From NCBI RefSeq assembly GCF_030646155.1, contig NZ_JAUTDN010000034.1, forward strand, positions 1 to 64,000: a stretch of DNA of 64,000 bases. The letters run 5' to 3'. Origin of the DNA: Conexibacter sp. CPCC 205762. GTDB taxonomy: Bacteria; Actinomycetota; Thermoleophilia; Solirubrobacterales; Solirubrobacteraceae. How positions within the stretch are numbered: position 1 is the first letter of the stretch; each line of letters opens with the position of its first letter. Positions 8,394 to 17,271 of this stretch are shown piece after piece. The position numbers were made by a program, and so were the translations under genes. The notes under the pieces were generated by a model. The model was not told the origin of the DNA, did not search any database, and saw nothing but the letters and a program-made list of their open reading frames with translations.

Positions 8394-9281
8394 TCAGCCC
8401 AGCACCGCGAGCGCCCGCGCCTGCGCCGCGTCGGACTCCGGGTGGGTCCAGAAGGCGAGGTGGGTGCCGCGGTCGAGCGTCAGCAGCTCCGCGCCGGGGA
8501 CCTTCGCCGCGGCGAAGGCGCTGTGCTCGGGCACGACGTCGCTGTCGGCCGAGCCCTGCACGAGCAGCGTCGGCACGCTCACCCGCTCCAGCTCCAGGTC
8601 CGCGATCGCCCCGAACTGGGCCCAGTCGTTGTCGAGCCCGGCCTGGCGGTCGCGGTGGATCACGGTCCCGCCGAGGTCGACGACGAACGCCCGCTTGACG
8701 GGGTCGGCGAAGACCTCCGCGGTGCGCGCGCTCAGCTCCTCCTTGGTGAGATCGCCCTCGGAGCCGAGCGTCGCCGAGATCAGCCGCTCGGGCGCGTGCT
8801 GCTGGAGCAGGCGCAGCAGCCACGCGCCGGGGCGCGTCGAGAACATCAGCTTGTCCGAGAGCGGCTCCTGCGGCTCCTCGATCGCGTGGCTGACGCCGGC
8901 GCAGACGACGAGGCCGCTGACGCGCTGCGGGTGCCGGACCGCGAGCCGGTAGCTCGACGGCCCGCCGCCCGACCAGGCGAGCACGCCGGCGCGCTCGATC
9001 GCGAGCGCGTCGAGCAGCGCGGCGAGCAGGTCGGCCTGCTGGTCGATCGTCGTGCGATCGCCCAGCTCGCTGCCGAGGTAGCCGGGGCGCGAGAGCAGGA
9101 TCGCCTTGCGGCCGGCGGCGACGAGGAAGCGGGCCATGATCTCGGCCGCGTCGATGCCGCCGGGGCTGCCGTGCACGACGAGCACCGGCGGCCCGTCACC
9201 GAGGACCGCGTGCTCGACCGGCCCGAGCGCGGTCTCGATCAGCGTGCTGTTCAGCGCTTCCGTATCGCTCATGCGCGCCAC
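8394..9281 (-). CDS. Alpha/beta hydrolase
   Basis: 295 residues. VLVVHGSPGGIDAAE (about residue 33) is the HG oxyanion-hole motif; AGVLAWSGGGPSSYRLA places the nucleophile serine in an A-W-S-G-G elbow where many relatives have GxSxG; LVQGSADSDVVPEHS carries the acidic residue and DRGTHLAFWTHP the final histidine. Substrate unknown: esterases, epoxide hydrolases and haloperoxidases share this fold. Start may be 9281 or the internal ATG at 9272. It runs in the same direction as the binding lipoprotein upstream, 12 bases away, and could be co-transcribed with it. Confidence 0.87.
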   Translation of the reverse strand: MARMSDTEALNSTLIETALGPVEHAVLGDGPPVLVVHGSPGGIDAAEIMARFLVAAGRKAILLSRPGYLGSELGDRTTIDQQADLLAALLDALAIERAGVLAWSGGGPSSYRLAVRHPQRVSGLVVCAGVSHAIEEPQEPLSDKLMFSTRPGAWLLRLLQQHAPERLISATLGSEGDLTKEELSARTAEVFADPVKRAFVVDLGGTVIHRDRQAGLDNDWAQFGAIADLELERVSVPTLLVQGSADSDVVPEHSAFAAAKVPGAELLTLDRGTHLAFWTHPESDAAQARALAVLG

Positions 9282-9293
9282 CCTAGCGCGGCG

Positions 9294-10334
9294 TCACGCG
9301 CCGCCGACCAGCTCCTGCGGCGCTCTGCCGGCGGCCGCGCGGGCCAGCTCCTGCGGCAGCCGCTCGACGACGTACTGGAGGCTGAGCGGGGTCATGAAGT
9401 ACATCGCGCCGGCGAGCGTCCCGTCGCTGTAGACGGCGTGGTCGCCCTGCACCGCTCTCAGCGCTCTGAAGGTCGGCACCTTCAGCAGCGCGGCGACGTC
9501 TCTCGCTCTCTCGGTCGCGAACAGGGCGATGTCGGAGTCGAGCACGTCGAGCCGCTCGGCGGAGATCGGGACCTGCTCGCCGCGTCTGCCGGCGAGCGCC
9601 GTCACTCTCGGCTCGATCCGCAGGCCGAGGTAGGTGAGGAACTCGGTGTTGAGGCCGTCGGGATAGGAGTAGATGAGGCCGTCGTAGAAGCCGTTCTGGC
9701 TGAAGCTGATCGTCTTGCCCTTCAGCTCCGGGTGCGCGGCGGCGGCGTCGGCGAACTGCCGTCTGACGTCGGCGACCAGTCTGCTGCCGCCGGCCGGCTC
9801 GCCGAGCGCCTGCGCGATCAGCTCGACCTGCTCGTCCCACGGCGAGAAGTAGTCGGTGCTGCCCGCGCCGGCGGCGATCGTCGGCGCGAGCGCGGACAGC
9901 TTGTCGTAGTCGGCCTGTCTCATGCCGGAGTTGGTGCCGACGATCAGGTCGGGCTTGAGCGCGGCGATCCGCTCGAACTCGAAGCCGTCGGCGTTGTGCA
10001 GGATCTCGGGTCTCGCGTCGCCCATCGCCGCGCGCGCCCACGGCCAGACGCCGTCCGGCTGGTCGCCGTACCACTCGGTGATCGCGATCGGTCTGGCGCC
10101 GAGCGCGAGCAGCGTGTCGTGCTCGGTCAGCCCGACGCTGACGATCCGCTGCGGCGCGGCGGGGACGGTCGTGGTGCCGAACTTGTGTCTGACGGTGGCG
10201 GGGAAGGCGCCGGCGGTCGTGCCCGTGGCGGTGGTGACGGCGGCCTCCTTCTCGGAATCGCCACACGCGGCGAGCAGGCCGGTCGTGAGGATGAGCAGGA
10301 TCAGCGCGAGCGCGCGCGAGACGGAAACGAACAT
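9294..10334 (-). CDS. Iron-siderophore-type ABC substrate-binding lipoprotein (FecB/FepB-like)
   Basis: 346 residues. Signal peptide with a lipobox LLAACG at residues about 20-25 (Cys24/25 lipidated), then a Thr/Ala linker, and a class III periplasmic-binding fold: RIVSVGLTEHDTLLALGARPIAI, AALKPDLIVGTNSGM, APTIAAG and the late ALRAVQGDHAVY. The family delivers ferric siderophores or haem to FecCD-type permeases. No permease or ATPase gene is adjacent, so it is an orphan component here. Nearly all its arginines are AGA codons, unlike the hydrolase gene next to it. A dyad over its start codon may be an iron-regulator site. Confidence 0.87.
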   Translation of the reverse strand: MFVSVSRALALILLILTTGLLAACGDSEKEAAVTTATGTTAGAFPATVRHKFGTTTVPAAPQRIVSVGLTEHDTLLALGARPIAITEWYGDQPDGVWPWARAAMGDARPEILHNADGFEFERIAALKPDLIVGTNSGMRQADYDKLSALAPTIAAGAGSTDYFSPWDEQVELIAQALGEPAGGSRLVADVRRQFADAAAAHPELKGKTISFSQNGFYDGLIYSYPDGLNTEFLTYLGLRIEPRVTALAGRRGEQVPISAERLDVLDSDIALFATERARDVAALLKVPTFRALRAVQGDHAVYSDGTLAGAMYFMTPLSLQYVVERLPQELARAAAGRAPQELVGGA

Positions 10335-10347
10335 AAGGGCACCCTAA
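10334..10347 (-). promoter_or_regulatory. Possible iron-regulator (DtxR/IdeR-like) operator
   Basis: Read on the minus strand the sequence is TTAGGGTGCCCTTA, an imperfect dyad directly touching the start codon of the siderophore-binding lipoprotein. It recalls half of the IdeR/DtxR iron box (TTAGGTTAG...). One arm base is mismatched and the spacing is shorter than the 19-bp consensus, so this is a suggestion only. Confidence 0.25.
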
Positions 10348-10412
10348 CAACGCATGTCGGGCTTAGACGTCACTCTCAAGATCTCGCCCCTCCGACCGTT
10401 CACTGCGTGCAG

Positions 10413-11987
10413 ATGACCAACCGTTCTCTGAAGCCCCTCGCGCGCGGCGCCGGCGCCGCGCTGCTGAGCCTCGCGCTCGCGCCCGCCGCCGCCGGTGCGG
10501 CCAGCGGCGGCCCTTCCGCACCGTCGATCATCGGCGGCCACGACGCCGCCGCCGGCACGTGGCCGGCGCTGGTCGCGCTGGTGAGCCACGACAACCCGTC
10601 CGCCTATGCCGGCCAGTTCTGCGGCGGCACGCTGATCGCGCCCCAGTGGGTGCTGACGGCCTCGCACTGCACCGCTGACAACGAGGCGGCGGACATCGAC
10701 GTGCTCGCCGGTACGCACACGCTCAGCAGCGGCGGCACGCGCGTGCCGGTCGCCGAGATCCACCAGCACCCGTCCTACACGCCCGGTCCGGAGCTGAACG
10801 ACGTCGCGCTGCTGAAGCTGTCGAGCCCGCTGACGCAGCCGACGATGGCGATCGCCGGGCCGGGCCTGGAGCCGTTCTGGACACCCGGCACGCCGGCGCA
10901 CGCGGCCGGCTGGGGCAACCAGTCGACCTCGCCGAGACCGGAGCAGGCGATCTGGCCCGACCGGCTGAGCGAGGTCGACATCCCGCTCGTCTCCGACGCG
11001 GCCTGCGGTCAGGCGTGGGCGCCCGACTTCGACGGGTCGCTGATGGTCTGCGCCGCGGGCGCCGGCGTCGACACCTGCCAGGGCGACAGCGGCGGACCGC
11101 TGACGGTCAGCGACGTCGCCGGCCGGCCGGTGCTGATCGGCGACACCAGCTTCGGCGCCGCCTGCGCCGACCCCGACGCGCCCGGCGTCTACGCCGAGAC
11201 GTTCGCCTTCCGCTCCTGGATCGACGCGACGATCGGCTGGTCGCGCGCGCTGACGGCGGACAGATCGCCGGTCGCGCTGCCGCGACCCGCTGCCGGCTCG
11301 GTGTCCGCGCCCGCCTTCGTCACGCTGACGGCGTCGGGCTCGGCGCCGTTGGCGATCTCCGGCGTGAGACTGGGCGGCGCGAGCGCCGGCCAGTTCGCGC
11401 TCGGGGCGCAGGACTGCAGCGGCGGCGGGCTGGCGATCGGCGCCTCCTGCACGGTCGAGCTGCGCGCGACCCCGTCGGCCGACGCCGACGCCGCCGCGTG
11501 GCTGGTCGTCGCCAGCGACGTGCCCGGCGGCACGACCGCGATCCCCGTCACCTCCGGCATCGCCCCGCCCGACCCGGGCCCGGTCGAGCCGCCCGCGCCC
11601 GCGCCGATCCCCGACCCGCTGCCGGCGCCGCCGGCCCCGGTCCAGCCGGCGCCGCAGACGCCGCCGACGATCGTCGTCAAGCAGGCGCCGAAGGCGACGC
11701 TCGCGAGCGCCCGCCGCAAGGGCGCGACGCGGCGCCTGTCGGTCAGGCTGGCCGGCGCCGGGAGCGTGACGATCACGGTCAAGAGCCGTGGCCGCCGCCC
11801 GCTGACGGTCGCGACCGCGTCCGCGCGGTTCGCGAAGGCCGGCACGAAGGTCGTCGCGCTGCGCCTGACGCCGAAGGGCCGCGCGCTGCTGCGCGCTGAC
11901 GGCCGCATCGCCGCCACCGCCACCGCGCGCGTCGCGGTCGCCGGCGCGACCACGACGACGGCGAGCCTGAAGCTGACGCTGCGCTGA
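10413..11987 (+). CDS. Secreted trypsin-like serine protease with C-terminal accessory domains
   Basis: 524 residues. A signal peptide (residues 1-30) is followed by IIGG at 39-42, the mature N-terminus made by zymogen cleavage. The S1 catalytic triad is complete: His85 in LTASHC, Asp130 in ELNDVALLKL and Ser226 in CQGDSGGPL, with CGGTLIAPQWVLTA before the His. After the protease (to about 265) comes an immunoglobulin-like choice-of-anchor/HYDIN-type domain (about 270-360), a Pro-rich linker (about 365-400), and a basic beta-rich tail. It would cleave proteins outside the cell; the tail may attach it to the surface. Single gene, preceded by AT-richer DNA. Confidence 0.92.
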   Translation: MTNRSLKPLARGAGAALLSLALAPAAAGAASGGPSAPSIIGGHDAAAGTWPALVALVSHDNPSAYAGQFCGGTLIAPQWVLTASHCTADNEAADIDVLAGTHTLSSGGTRVPVAEIHQHPSYTPGPELNDVALLKLSSPLTQPTMAIAGPGLEPFWTPGTPAHAAGWGNQSTSPRPEQAIWPDRLSEVDIPLVSDAACGQAWAPDFDGSLMVCAAGAGVDTCQGDSGGPLTVSDVAGRPVLIGDTSFGAACADPDAPGVYAETFAFRSWIDATIGWSRALTADRSPVALPRPAAGSVSAPAFVTLTASGSAPLAISGVRLGGASAGQFALGAQDCSGGGLAIGASCTVELRATPSADADAAAWLVVASDVPGGTTAIPVTSGIAPPDPGPVEPPAPAPIPDPLPAPPAPVQPAPQTPPTIVVKQAPKATLASARRKGATRRLSVRLAGAGSVTITVKSRGRRPLTVATASARFAKAGTKVVALRLTPKGRALLRADGRIAATATARVAVAGATTTTASLKLTLR

Positions 11988-12108
11988 GCGACGACCGGCT
12001 GGGCGCGCGCCGCTCTCGGGCGGCGCCGCGCGGCTCGGCGTCCAACGAGCGGCCAGAAAAAGTAGGCGCGTCTACGGTATGTGGCGAAAGCGGCCGATCC
12101 TGCCCGGG

Positions 12109-12600
12109 ATGTCGCATTCGATCCTTGTCGCCTACGCCAGCAGAAACGGGTCGACCCGCGAGGTCGCCGAGACCGTCAAGCGCGTCCTCGACGCCGGCGG
12201 CGAGCCCGCTGCGATGCGGCCGGTGCTGGAGGCGAAGGACCTATCGGGCTTCAGAGGCGTCGTGCTCGGCGGCTCGATCTACCGCGCGGCGCTGCAGCAG
12301 GAGGCGATGCTGTTCCTCAAACGGCATCACGAGACGCTGACGCAGCTGCCGCTGGCGATCTTCGCGCTCGGGCCGATCAAGAACGACCCGGACGAGTGGG
12401 CCCGCTCGCGCAGACAGCTCGACGCCTCGCTCGCCGAGCTGCCCGGCCTGCGCGTGCGCTCGATCGCGGTCTTCGGCGGCGTGATCGTCCCGCACCGGCT
12501 GCCCCATCCGATGAACCAGCTGCCGCCGTCCGACAACCGCGACTGGTCGGCGATCAAGGCATGGGCGCGCGAGGCCCGCGTCGCGTTGATGCAGCCGTGA
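12109..12600 (+). CDS. Flavodoxin domain protein (HemG-like)
   Basis: 163 residues from ATG 12109 (MSHSILVAYASRNGST); an upstream ATG at 12079 would add ten residues before the flavodoxin start, which is unlikely. VAYASRNGSTREVAETV is the FMN-phosphate binding loop; VVLGGSIYRAALQQEAMLFLKRH and FALGPIKNDPDEW match the flavodoxin_5 family that includes menaquinone-dependent protoporphyrinogen oxidase HemG. In actinobacteria without other haem genes nearby the role is uncertain; it may simply be a redox flavodoxin. Cytoplasmic, monocistronic. Confidence 0.83.
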   Translation: MSHSILVAYASRNGSTREVAETVKRVLDAGGEPAAMRPVLEAKDLSGFRGVVLGGSIYRAALQQEAMLFLKRHHETLTQLPLAIFALGPIKNDPDEWARSRRQLDASLAELPGLRVRSIAVFGGVIVPHRLPHPMNQLPPSDNRDWSAIKAWAREARVALMQP

Positions 12601-12660
12601 GCGCGAGGGCGTGCGGCCCGCCGCAGGGGCGGAAGCCGCCGCGCCGCTAGGCTCGGTCGC

Positions 12661-14148
12661 ATGTCCGTCTCGGCGCGCCCGCTGTTCAGCTTCGACGACT
12701 CCTTCGTGCGCGAGCTCGAAGGGCTCTATCTCCCGTGGCAGGCCGCCCCGGCCTCCGCGCCCCGGCTGCTGGCGCTGAACGCCTCGCTCGCGCGCGAGCT
12801 GGGCGCCGACCCGGTCGCGCTCGCGACGGACGCCGGCATCGGCCTGCTGACCGGCACCGCGGTCCCCGCCGAGACGACGCCGGTCGCGCAGGCCTACGCC
12901 GGCCACCAGTTCGGCGGCTACTCGCCGCGACTCGGCGACGGCCGCGCGCTGCTGATCGGCGAGCTGGTCGACGCCGACGGCAGACGGCGCGACCTGCACC
13001 TGAAGGGATCGGGCCGGACGCCGTTCGCCCGCGGCGGCGACGGCAGGGCGGCCGTGGGGCCGATGCTGCGCGAGTACCTCGTCAGCGAGGCGATGCACGC
13101 GCTCGGGATCCCGACCACGCGCGCGCTCGCCGTCGTCGCGACCGGCGACACCGTCGTGCGCGAGACGCCGCTGCCCGGCGCCGTGCTCGCGCGCGTCGCG
13201 GCCAGCCACCTGCGCGTCGGCACCTTCCAGTACGCGGCGGCGACCGGTGACGAGGCGCTGCTGCGCCGCCTCGCCGACTACGCGATCGCCCGCCACCACC
13301 CGCACGCGGCCGCGGCGGAGAACCCGTACCGCGCGCTGCTCGAGGCCGTCGTCGAGGTGCAGGCGGCGCTGATCGCGCGGTGGATGCTCGTCGGCTTCGT
13401 CCACGGCGTGATGAACACCGACAACATGACGATCTCCGGCGAGACGATCGACTACGGCCCCTGCGCCTTCCTCGACGGGCTCGATCGCGCGACCGTCTTC
13501 AGCTCGATCGACCACGGCGGTCGGTACGCCTACGGCAACCAGCCGCAGATCGCGCTGTGGAACCTGACGCGGCTGGCCGAGACGCTGCTGCGCCTGCTCG
13601 CCGACGAGCCGGAGCCGGCGCGCGAGGCCGCCACCGCGGTTCTGAGCGGCTTCGGGGCCCGCTACCACGCGCACTTCGAGCGCGGCCTGCGCGCGAAGGT
13701 CGGCCTGCCCGCGGAGGGCGCGCTCGACGACGAGGCGCTCGGCGAGGACCTGATCGTCCTGATGGAGCAGCAGCGGGTCGACTTCAGCGCGTTCTTCCGC
13801 GCGCTGTCCGCAGCGGCGCGCGGCGACGCGGAGCCCGCGCGAGCGCAGTTCCCCGACGCCGCCCCGCTCGACGCCTGGCTCGTCCGCTGGCAGGCGCAGC
13901 TCGGCTGGTCGGGCCGCGATCCGCACGCGGCCGCCGCCGCGATGGACCGCGTCAACCCCGTCTGCATCCCGCGCAACCACCTCGTCGAGGAGGCGCTGGA
14001 CGCGGCGACCGCCGGCGAGCTGGAGCCGTTCGAGCGGCTGCTCGGCGCCGTCACGCGGCCGTTCGACGCACAGCCCGGACTCGAGCGCTACGCCGCGCCG
14101 GCGCCGCCCGGCTTCAGCGACTCCTTCCAGACCTTCTGCGGCACGTAG
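12661..14148 (+). CDS. selO: Protein adenylyltransferase SelO (YdiU/UPF0061)
   Basis: 495 residues, full length for the family. SelO is a pseudokinase that flips ATP and transfers AMP to Ser/Thr/Tyr side chains of proteins, mainly in redox stress. The signatures are all present: AQAYAGHQFGGYSPRLGDGRA (about residues 79-99), LKGSGRTPFARGGDGRAAV with the ATP-binding lysine (about 117-135), GFVHGVMNTDNMTISGETIDYGPCAFLD (about 244-271) with the catalytic and metal-binding Asp/Asn, and the C-terminal RVNPVCIPRNHLVEEAL. It ends without the selenocysteine found in animal SelO: the tail reads FQTFCGT with a Cys. Single gene. Confidence 0.96.
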   Translation: MSVSARPLFSFDDSFVRELEGLYLPWQAAPASAPRLLALNASLARELGADPVALATDAGIGLLTGTAVPAETTPVAQAYAGHQFGGYSPRLGDGRALLIGELVDADGRRRDLHLKGSGRTPFARGGDGRAAVGPMLREYLVSEAMHALGIPTTRALAVVATGDTVVRETPLPGAVLARVAASHLRVGTFQYAAATGDEALLRRLADYAIARHHPHAAAAENPYRALLEAVVEVQAALIARWMLVGFVHGVMNTDNMTISGETIDYGPCAFLDGLDRATVFSSIDHGGRYAYGNQPQIALWNLTRLAETLLRLLADEPEPAREAATAVLSGFGARYHAHFERGLRAKVGLPAEGALDDEALGEDLIVLMEQQRVDFSAFFRALSAAARGDAEPARAQFPDAAPLDAWLVRWQAQLGWSGRDPHAAAAAMDRVNPVCIPRNHLVEEALDAATAGELEPFERLLGAVTRPFDAQPGLERYAAPAPPGFSDSFQTFCGT

Positions 14149-14188
14149 GCGCGCATCCGCTCGGCGCCGAGCGGGTACGACGCGGCGC

Positions 14189-17100
14189 ATGCGCGTCGCC
14201 GTGACCCTCCCCCTCGCCCTCCTCGCCCTCGCCGCCGCGGCCGCCCCGCCGGCCGCGACCGCGGCGCAGCCGAAGCCCGGCCTCTGGATGGGCCAGAAGG
14301 GGGCGGTCAAGATCTCCTTCGTCGTGCGCGCGCAGGGCAGCCGGCGGACGATCGGCAACGTCGTCGTCTTCTGCGGCAGACGCGGCACCGAGCCGTTCTA
14401 CAAGAGCCCGTTCGCGATCGAGCCGGACGGCAGCTTCACGAGATGGAGCCGCACGCCGCGCCGCTCGCGCCTCGGCGCCACCAGCGGCGTCGTCGACTCG
14501 CCGCTCAGCATCAGCAGCACCGACGCCGCCGGCAGAAAGGTCAGCTGCGACCAGCGCGCGTTCACGGGGATCGCGGTCAAGCAGGGGCCGCTGCGGCCGA
14601 TCCAGGACGGGACCTATGCCGGCAGACAGCTGCCGGGGTACAGCTTCAGCTTCAAGGTCCGCGGCGGAGGGGTGCTGCTGACCGACTGGAGCGGAATCGT
14701 CTCCGTCCCCGGCCTCGGCTCGCTGACCGGCTACTGCGGCTCCGGCGGCGACCTCGGCGACGGCACGCGGATCGCCGCCGACGGCAGCTTCGCCTTCGAG
14801 GACCTGTCGCCCGGGCAGCGGATCGCGTTCGACGGCAGCGTCGGCGCCACGTCGGCGGGCGGCAGCTACAGCGTCAGCTTCGACAGAGGCTGCGACAACC
14901 GGCCGCTCTCCGGCAGCGCGGCCTGGAGCGCGACGCTGACGGAGAAGGATCCCGCCGGCCCGCCGGTCGGCGGCGGGGACGGCGGCGACCCCGACGCCCC
15001 GCGGCCGCTGCCGCCCGGCCCCGAGGGCGCGCCCGACGCACCCGATCCGAAGCCCGCGCGCGGCAACGGCTACGGCGGGCCGCCGGCGCGGTCGAGAGCT
15101 GCCGGCTGCTCGGCGACCGTCAGCGCCGGCCCGGTCAGCGCGATCTCCGCCTGCTTCCGAACGCGCGGCACGCGCGCCGAGTCGACCAGCCGCGTCCGGC
15201 TCAACGGCCTCGACCTGACGCCCGCGCGCAAGGGCGTCACGGTCGCGATCGACCGCCGCTCGCACGCGGTCACCGCCGACGGGCCGGTCGAGCTGCGCGT
15301 CGGCTCGCTGTCGCTGACGCGCTCGGAGCTGAACTGGCGCCGGCCGGAGGCGGTCTTCGAGATCTCCGGCAGATCCGGCAGGCGCGACCCCGGCGCCCGC
15401 TTCACGACCGGCGGCCAGGCGCTCTTCGGGATGCCGGTGAAGGGCTCGGCGAAGCTGCGGCTCGCCGGCGGCCGCACCGCGCTCACCGTCTCGCTGACGA
15501 TCCCGAAGGACGACGGTGCGGTCAGCCTGCTGTCCGGCTACTCGGGCGAGCTGACCGCGGCCGCCGACAACGCGCGCGGCCTCGTGCTCGACGGCGCCTC
15601 GATCGCCTTCCCCGGGATGCGCGCCGGCTTCGTCGAGATCCAGTCGGCGAAGCTCGCCGTCTCGCAGCCCGGCGGCAGCTACCGCTTCGACGGCCGCGCG
15701 ACCGTCTTCCCCTTCCGCATGAGCGGGATCGGGATCGCCGGCCAGCTCGGCTTCGGCTTGGGCGACGGCTACTTCAAGCTCGGCGCCGCCGCCGAGAACC
15801 TCAACCGCGCGCTCGTCTACGGCTTCTTCCTGCAGCGGATCGGCTTCAGCGTGCAGGTCAACCCGTTCGGGCTCGGCGGCGAGGCGGCGGTCACCTTCGG
15901 GCCGCAGTTCCGCCTCGACGGCGGCCTCGTCTCGGCGGCGCGGCTGGACGGCTCGCTCTCCTACCTCGCCGGCCGCGGCGGCGACCCGGCGGCGCTGACG
16001 ATCGCCGGTGCGCTCGAGCTGGCCGAGGCGAAGGCGGCCGACGGACGCGTGACCGTCGCCGGCGACGGCGGCGTGACGGCGAAGGGCAGCTTCGGTCTGA
16101 CCGTCGGCGGCTACGGCCTGAAGGGCGGCCTCGACGGCTGGTTCGACGGCGTGCGCGCCTTCAACGTGGAGGGGCGGGCGCAGCTGTCGCTGCCGGGGCC
16201 CGACGCGAGCGGCGAGGCGATCCTCTCCAGCGTCGGCGCCGGCGCCTGCCGCACCGGCCCCGGTCCCGACGTCGGCTTCGGCTACCGCTGGGGCAAGGGC
16301 GTCGACGGGCTCACCTTCGCCGCCGGCTCGTGCAGCCTGGGCGAGTGGCGGGCGCAGCGCGGGGCGCGGGCGGCGGCGGCGGCCGGCGGGCACGCGGTCA
16401 CCGTCGCGCGCGGGCAGAAGCGGCTGGCGCTGCAGATCCGCGGCGCGGGCGGAGCGCCGACGGTCGCGATCGTCGCGCCGGGCAACCGCCGGATCGACCC
16501 CTCCGCCGCGCCCGACGGCGAGGTCTCCGACGCGCGCACGCTGTTCGTCCGCGACCCCGACACGCGCGCCACCTACCTGATCGTCGACCGCCCGGCGGCC
16601 GGCCGCTGGCGCGTCGAGACGCTGCCCGGGAGCGTCGGCGTCGCCGGCCTCTCGACGGCCCGCGCGCTGCCCCGGGTCGCCGTCCGCGCACGCGTGAGCG
16701 GTCGCGCGCGACGCCTGCTGAGCTTCCGCTTCCGCGGCCTCGCGGGGCGCAGAGTCCAGCTCGTCGAGCGGGCGCGCGGGGCCGCCCAGGTGCTGCCGGC
16801 GCGCGGCCGCGCGAGCGGAAGTGTGCGCTTCACCCCGCTGCCGGCCGGCGGCCGTCACACCGTCACCGCCGTCATGCTCTCGCGTGCGGGAGTGCCGACC
16901 GGAGAGCGGCTGCGCGTCGCGACCTTCCGCAGCGGCAGCGCGCGGCCGCCGGCGCCGCGTCGCGTGCGCGTGCTGAAGCGCGGCTCGACACGGCGCGTCA
17001 CCTGGCGCGGCCCGGCGCGGCTGCGCTACGAGGTCGCGGTGCGGATCTCCGACGGCCGCCGGATGCTGCTGCTGCCGCGTGGCAGAGCCCGCGTAGTGAC

Positions 17101-17197
17101 CGTCCCGACGGTCGCGCGCAGAACGGTCGTGCGCGTGACGGTCCGCGCCCGCGATGCGGCCGGCCGCGCGAGCCGGCCGGTGCGCGCGAAGGGATGA
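14189..17197 (+). CDS. Large secreted protein, unknown function
   Basis: 1002 residues. Residues 1-26 are a signal peptide (LPLALLALAAAAAPPAATAA). Two repeats of a small beta domain occupy about 30-240; a Pro/Gly/Asp linker (about 255-290) follows; then a long beta-strand-rich region (about 300-720) with alternating hydrophobic residues (FPFRMSGIGIAGQLGFGLGDGYFKLG, GFSVQVNPFGLGGEAAVTFGP); finally fibronectin-like domains (about 730-1000) rich in arginine. Eight or so cysteines in the first half could be disulphide-bonded. No catalytic motif is seen. It starts 40 bases after selO on the same strand. Probably a cell-surface or spore/exopolymer protein, but no function can be named. Confidence 0.65.
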   Translation: MRVAVTLPLALLALAAAAAPPAATAAQPKPGLWMGQKGAVKISFVVRAQGSRRTIGNVVVFCGRRGTEPFYKSPFAIEPDGSFTRWSRTPRRSRLGATSGVVDSPLSISSTDAAGRKVSCDQRAFTGIAVKQGPLRPIQDGTYAGRQLPGYSFSFKVRGGGVLLTDWSGIVSVPGLGSLTGYCGSGGDLGDGTRIAADGSFAFEDLSPGQRIAFDGSVGATSAGGSYSVSFDRGCDNRPLSGSAAWSATLTEKDPAGPPVGGGDGGDPDAPRPLPPGPEGAPDAPDPKPARGNGYGGPPARSRAAGCSATVSAGPVSAISACFRTRGTRAESTSRVRLNGLDLTPARKGVTVAIDRRSHAVTADGPVELRVGSLSLTRSELNWRRPEAVFEISGRSGRRDPGARFTTGGQALFGMPVKGSAKLRLAGGRTALTVSLTIPKDDGAVSLLSGYSGELTAAADNARGLVLDGASIAFPGMRAGFVEIQSAKLAVSQPGGSYRFDGRATVFPFRMSGIGIAGQLGFGLGDGYFKLGAAAENLNRALVYGFFLQRIGFSVQVNPFGLGGEAAVTFGPQFRLDGGLVSAARLDGSLSYLAGRGGDPAALTIAGALELAEAKAADGRVTVAGDGGVTAKGSFGLTVGGYGLKGGLDGWFDGVRAFNVEGRAQLSLPGPDASGEAILSSVGAGACRTGPGPDVGFGYRWGKGVDGLTFAAGSCSLGEWRAQRGARAAAAAGGHAVTVARGQKRLALQIRGAGGAPTVAIVAPGNRRIDPSAAPDGEVSDARTLFVRDPDTRATYLIVDRPAAGRWRVETLPGSVGVAGLSTARALPRVAVRARVSGRARRLLSFRFRGLAGRRVQLVERARGAAQVLPARGRASGSVRFTPLPAGGRHTVTAVMLSRAGVPTGERLRVATFRSGSARPPAPRRVRVLKRGSTRRVTWRGPARLRYEVAVRISDGRRMLLLPRGRARVVTVPTVARRTVVRVTVRARDAAGRASRPVRAKG

Positions 17198-17271
17198 CAT
17201 GTCAGCTCGGCCCCACGCGCCCACCCGCCTGCCGCGCGACCACCTCGCGCGGGCGTTCGGCTGCCCGTCCG

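Noticed and set aside
8442..10412. Very long plus-strand frame upstream of the secreted protease
   Set aside because: It is antisense to the hydrolase and siderophore-binding genes; the protease has its own start with a signal peptide at 10413.
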